DNA from: Desulfomicrobium macestii | GTDB lineage: Bacteria > Desulfobacterota > Desulfovibrionia > Desulfovibrionales > Desulfomicrobiaceae | Assembly (NCBI RefSeq): GCF_014873765.1 | Contig: NZ_JADBGG010000034.1 | Location: forward strand, 1-44,536 | Reading direction: 5' to 3' | Length of the DNA stretch: 44,536 nt | Shown: positions 43,627 to 44,536 of the stretch, one piece after another | Layout: each line of letters opens with the position of its first letter | How positions within the stretch are numbered: the first letter of the stretch is position 1 | Position numbers and translations under genes: made by a program | Notes under the pieces: model-generated | Seen by the model: the letters and a program-made list of their open reading frames with translations, nothing else | What the model was told of the DNA's origin: nothing | Databases searched by the model: none

Positions 43627-44093
43627 GACCGCACTGAGGTGCCTTCAAAAAAAGACATGGATCCCCTTCTTCAAGGGGATGACGGCGCTTTGCAGCGGCT
43701 TCTATTCCCAGCGTCCCGCCATTTTCAACATCCGGGTCATCTGTAATTCCCGGGCAATCAGCCCTGCACCGCCCCAACCCGGTCCGCGACCGCCATGAGG
43801 TGCCTTCAAAAAAAGTCATGGATCCCCTTCTTCAAGGGGATGACGGCGTTTTGCAACGGCTGTTATTTCCCGCGTCCCGCCATTTTCAACATCCGGGTCA
43901 TCTGTAATTCCCGGGCAATCAGCCCTGCACCGCCCCAACCCGGTCCGCGACCGCACTGAGGAGCCTTCAAAAAAAGTCATGGATCCCCTTCTTCAAGGGG
44001 ATGACGGCGTTTTGCAACGGCTGTTATTTCCCGCGTCCCGCCATTTTCACCAACCTGGGTATCTGAAATTCCCGGCCTGCCTGCACCGCACGA

Positions 44094-44266
44094 GCGGGCC
44101 GGGTTGGGGCGGGCGAGGGTCGTCGACTGTCTGACTGAGCCAGGCATCGTTTGTTGAATCGTTGCCTACCGTGCTGTCCGTTTTTTTCGTCCTGCACGCA
44201 GCGATTCAACTCTACGAGGCCGGAGAAGGAGTTTCGGCGGCCCTTGCCCGCCCCGACCCGGTCCGC
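44094..44266 (+). repeat. 173-bp structured palindrome, copy 2
   Basis: Same element as copy 1, with the same arm mismatches plus one more (CGCCGA to CGTCGA in the left arm), which again becomes U-G on the plus-strand RNA. The right arm equals that of copy 1. Confidence 0.85.
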
Positions 44267-44411
44267 GACCGCACTGAGGAGCCTTCAAAAAAAGACATGG
44301 ATCCCCTTCTTCAAGGGGATGACGGCACTTTGCAGCGGTTTTTATTCCCTGCGTCCCGCCATTTCCAACAACCTAGGCATCTGAAATTCCCGGCCAGCCT
44401 GCACCGCACGA

Positions 44412-44536
44412 GCGGGCCGGGTTGGGGCGGGCGAGGGTTGCCGACTGTCTGACTGAGCCAGGCATCGTTTGTTGAATCGTTGCCTACCGTGCTGTCCGTT
44501 TTTTTCGTCCTGCACGCAGCGATTCAACTCTACGAG
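44412..44536 (+). repeat. 173-bp structured palindrome, copy 3, cut by the window end
   Basis: The left arm is present with one private change (GGGTCG to GGGTTG), pairable as U-G if its right arm is like the others. The right arm lies outside the window. Confidence 0.8.

Larger units (their letters stand above)
43276..44536. repeat. Tandem array of hairpin units, open at the window end
   Basis: A repetitive block begins 16 bases after the HEAT/receiver gene. A core hairpin, ATCCCCTT-CTTC-AAGGGGAT within GGATCCCC...GGGGATGAC, starts at 43334, 43659, 43820, 43981 and 44299, so spacings are 325, 161, 161 and 318 bases. Long units contain a 173-base palindrome; short units lack it. Flanking text (GAGGTGCCTTCAAA before, CGTCCCGCCATTTTCA after) is shared by all. 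At 43276-43297 the array opens with CGGCCCGGG-CCAA-CCCGGGCCG. Open frames across it are low-complexity by-products. Not CRISPR: units are long and spacers are not unique. Confidence 0.92.

Noticed and set aside
43510-44527. Repeated small frames in the right-hand array as a protein family
   Set aside because: They fall in palindromic repeats, appear in several frames and on both strands, and show no coding signature.
43276-44536. CRISPR array
   Set aside because: Repeat units are 161-325 bases, there are no short unique spacers, and no cas gene is in the window.

Overview
The window looks like chromosome from an anaerobic sulfate-reducing deltaproteobacterium (Desulfovibrionales), most likely Desulfomicrobium or a close relative. 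The basis is high G+C in the core genes, a mercury-methylation pair (hgcA/hgcB), a rhodanese-rubrerythrin fusion, a fused AccA-AccD carboxyltransferase next to a biotin carboxylase, DUF362 ferredoxin and DUF748 genes. The genus is an inference; no rRNA or other marker is present.

Region by region. (1) 1-4315 is one end of an integrated genetic element: a winged-helix replication-type protein, an AlpA/excisionase-like protein, a very AT-rich orphan gene and a tyrosine integrase. It ends in a 3' half of tRNA-Pro(CGG), which is the attachment-site duplicate. (2) 4316-5917 is a scar of lost defence genes: a truncated hsdR, an intact AbiEi-type antitoxin and a beheaded AbiEii toxin. (3) 5947-10497 holds a membrane-anchored rhodanese with a MauE/DoxX-like membrane protein, a PabB-PabC fusion for folate, a 45-residue membrane peptide with its own terminator, and a rhodanese-rubrerythrin fusion. 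(4) 10571-12981 is arsR-hgcA-hgcB-HD. A perfect palindrome overlaps the arsR promoter. hgcA has an in-frame TGA at codon 36 followed at SECIS distance by a hairpin, so it probably encodes a selenocysteine-containing HgcA. (5) 12996-21474 is recC-recB-recD, tightly overlapped. (6) 21465-28345 has a lone GT4 glycosyltransferase, a large DUF748/AsmA-like protein, acpS and a periplasmic solute-binding protein. (7) 28710-33277 (minus) is gnd-DUF547-VTT-MerA-like reductase, followed by a separate DUF362 ferredoxin gene. (8) 40473-35019 (minus) runs accC, accA-accD fusion, a 121-bp palindromic repeat, a biotinyl/lipoyl-like protein without the biotin lysine, a small unknown protein and ssb, closed by a terminator. 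(9) 40818-43260 is a purine nucleoside phosphorylase overlapping a HEAT-repeat/response-regulator protein. (10) From 43276 to the end is an intergenic tandem array of hairpin-bearing units and 173-bp palindromes that runs off the window.

How the genes work together: hgcA and hgcB form the corrinoid and ferredoxin parts of mercury methylation. They sit under an ArsR-type sensor with a Cys-x-Cys metal site and opposite a sulfur/peroxide-handling fusion protein. recC-recB-recD make the RecBCD recombination nuclease. accC and accA-accD, with acpS elsewhere in the window, serve malonyl-CoA and fatty-acid synthesis. The strongest novelty is the putative Sec codon in hgcA; the second is the array at the right end, whose arm differences all keep pairing by G-U wobble on the plus-strand RNA.
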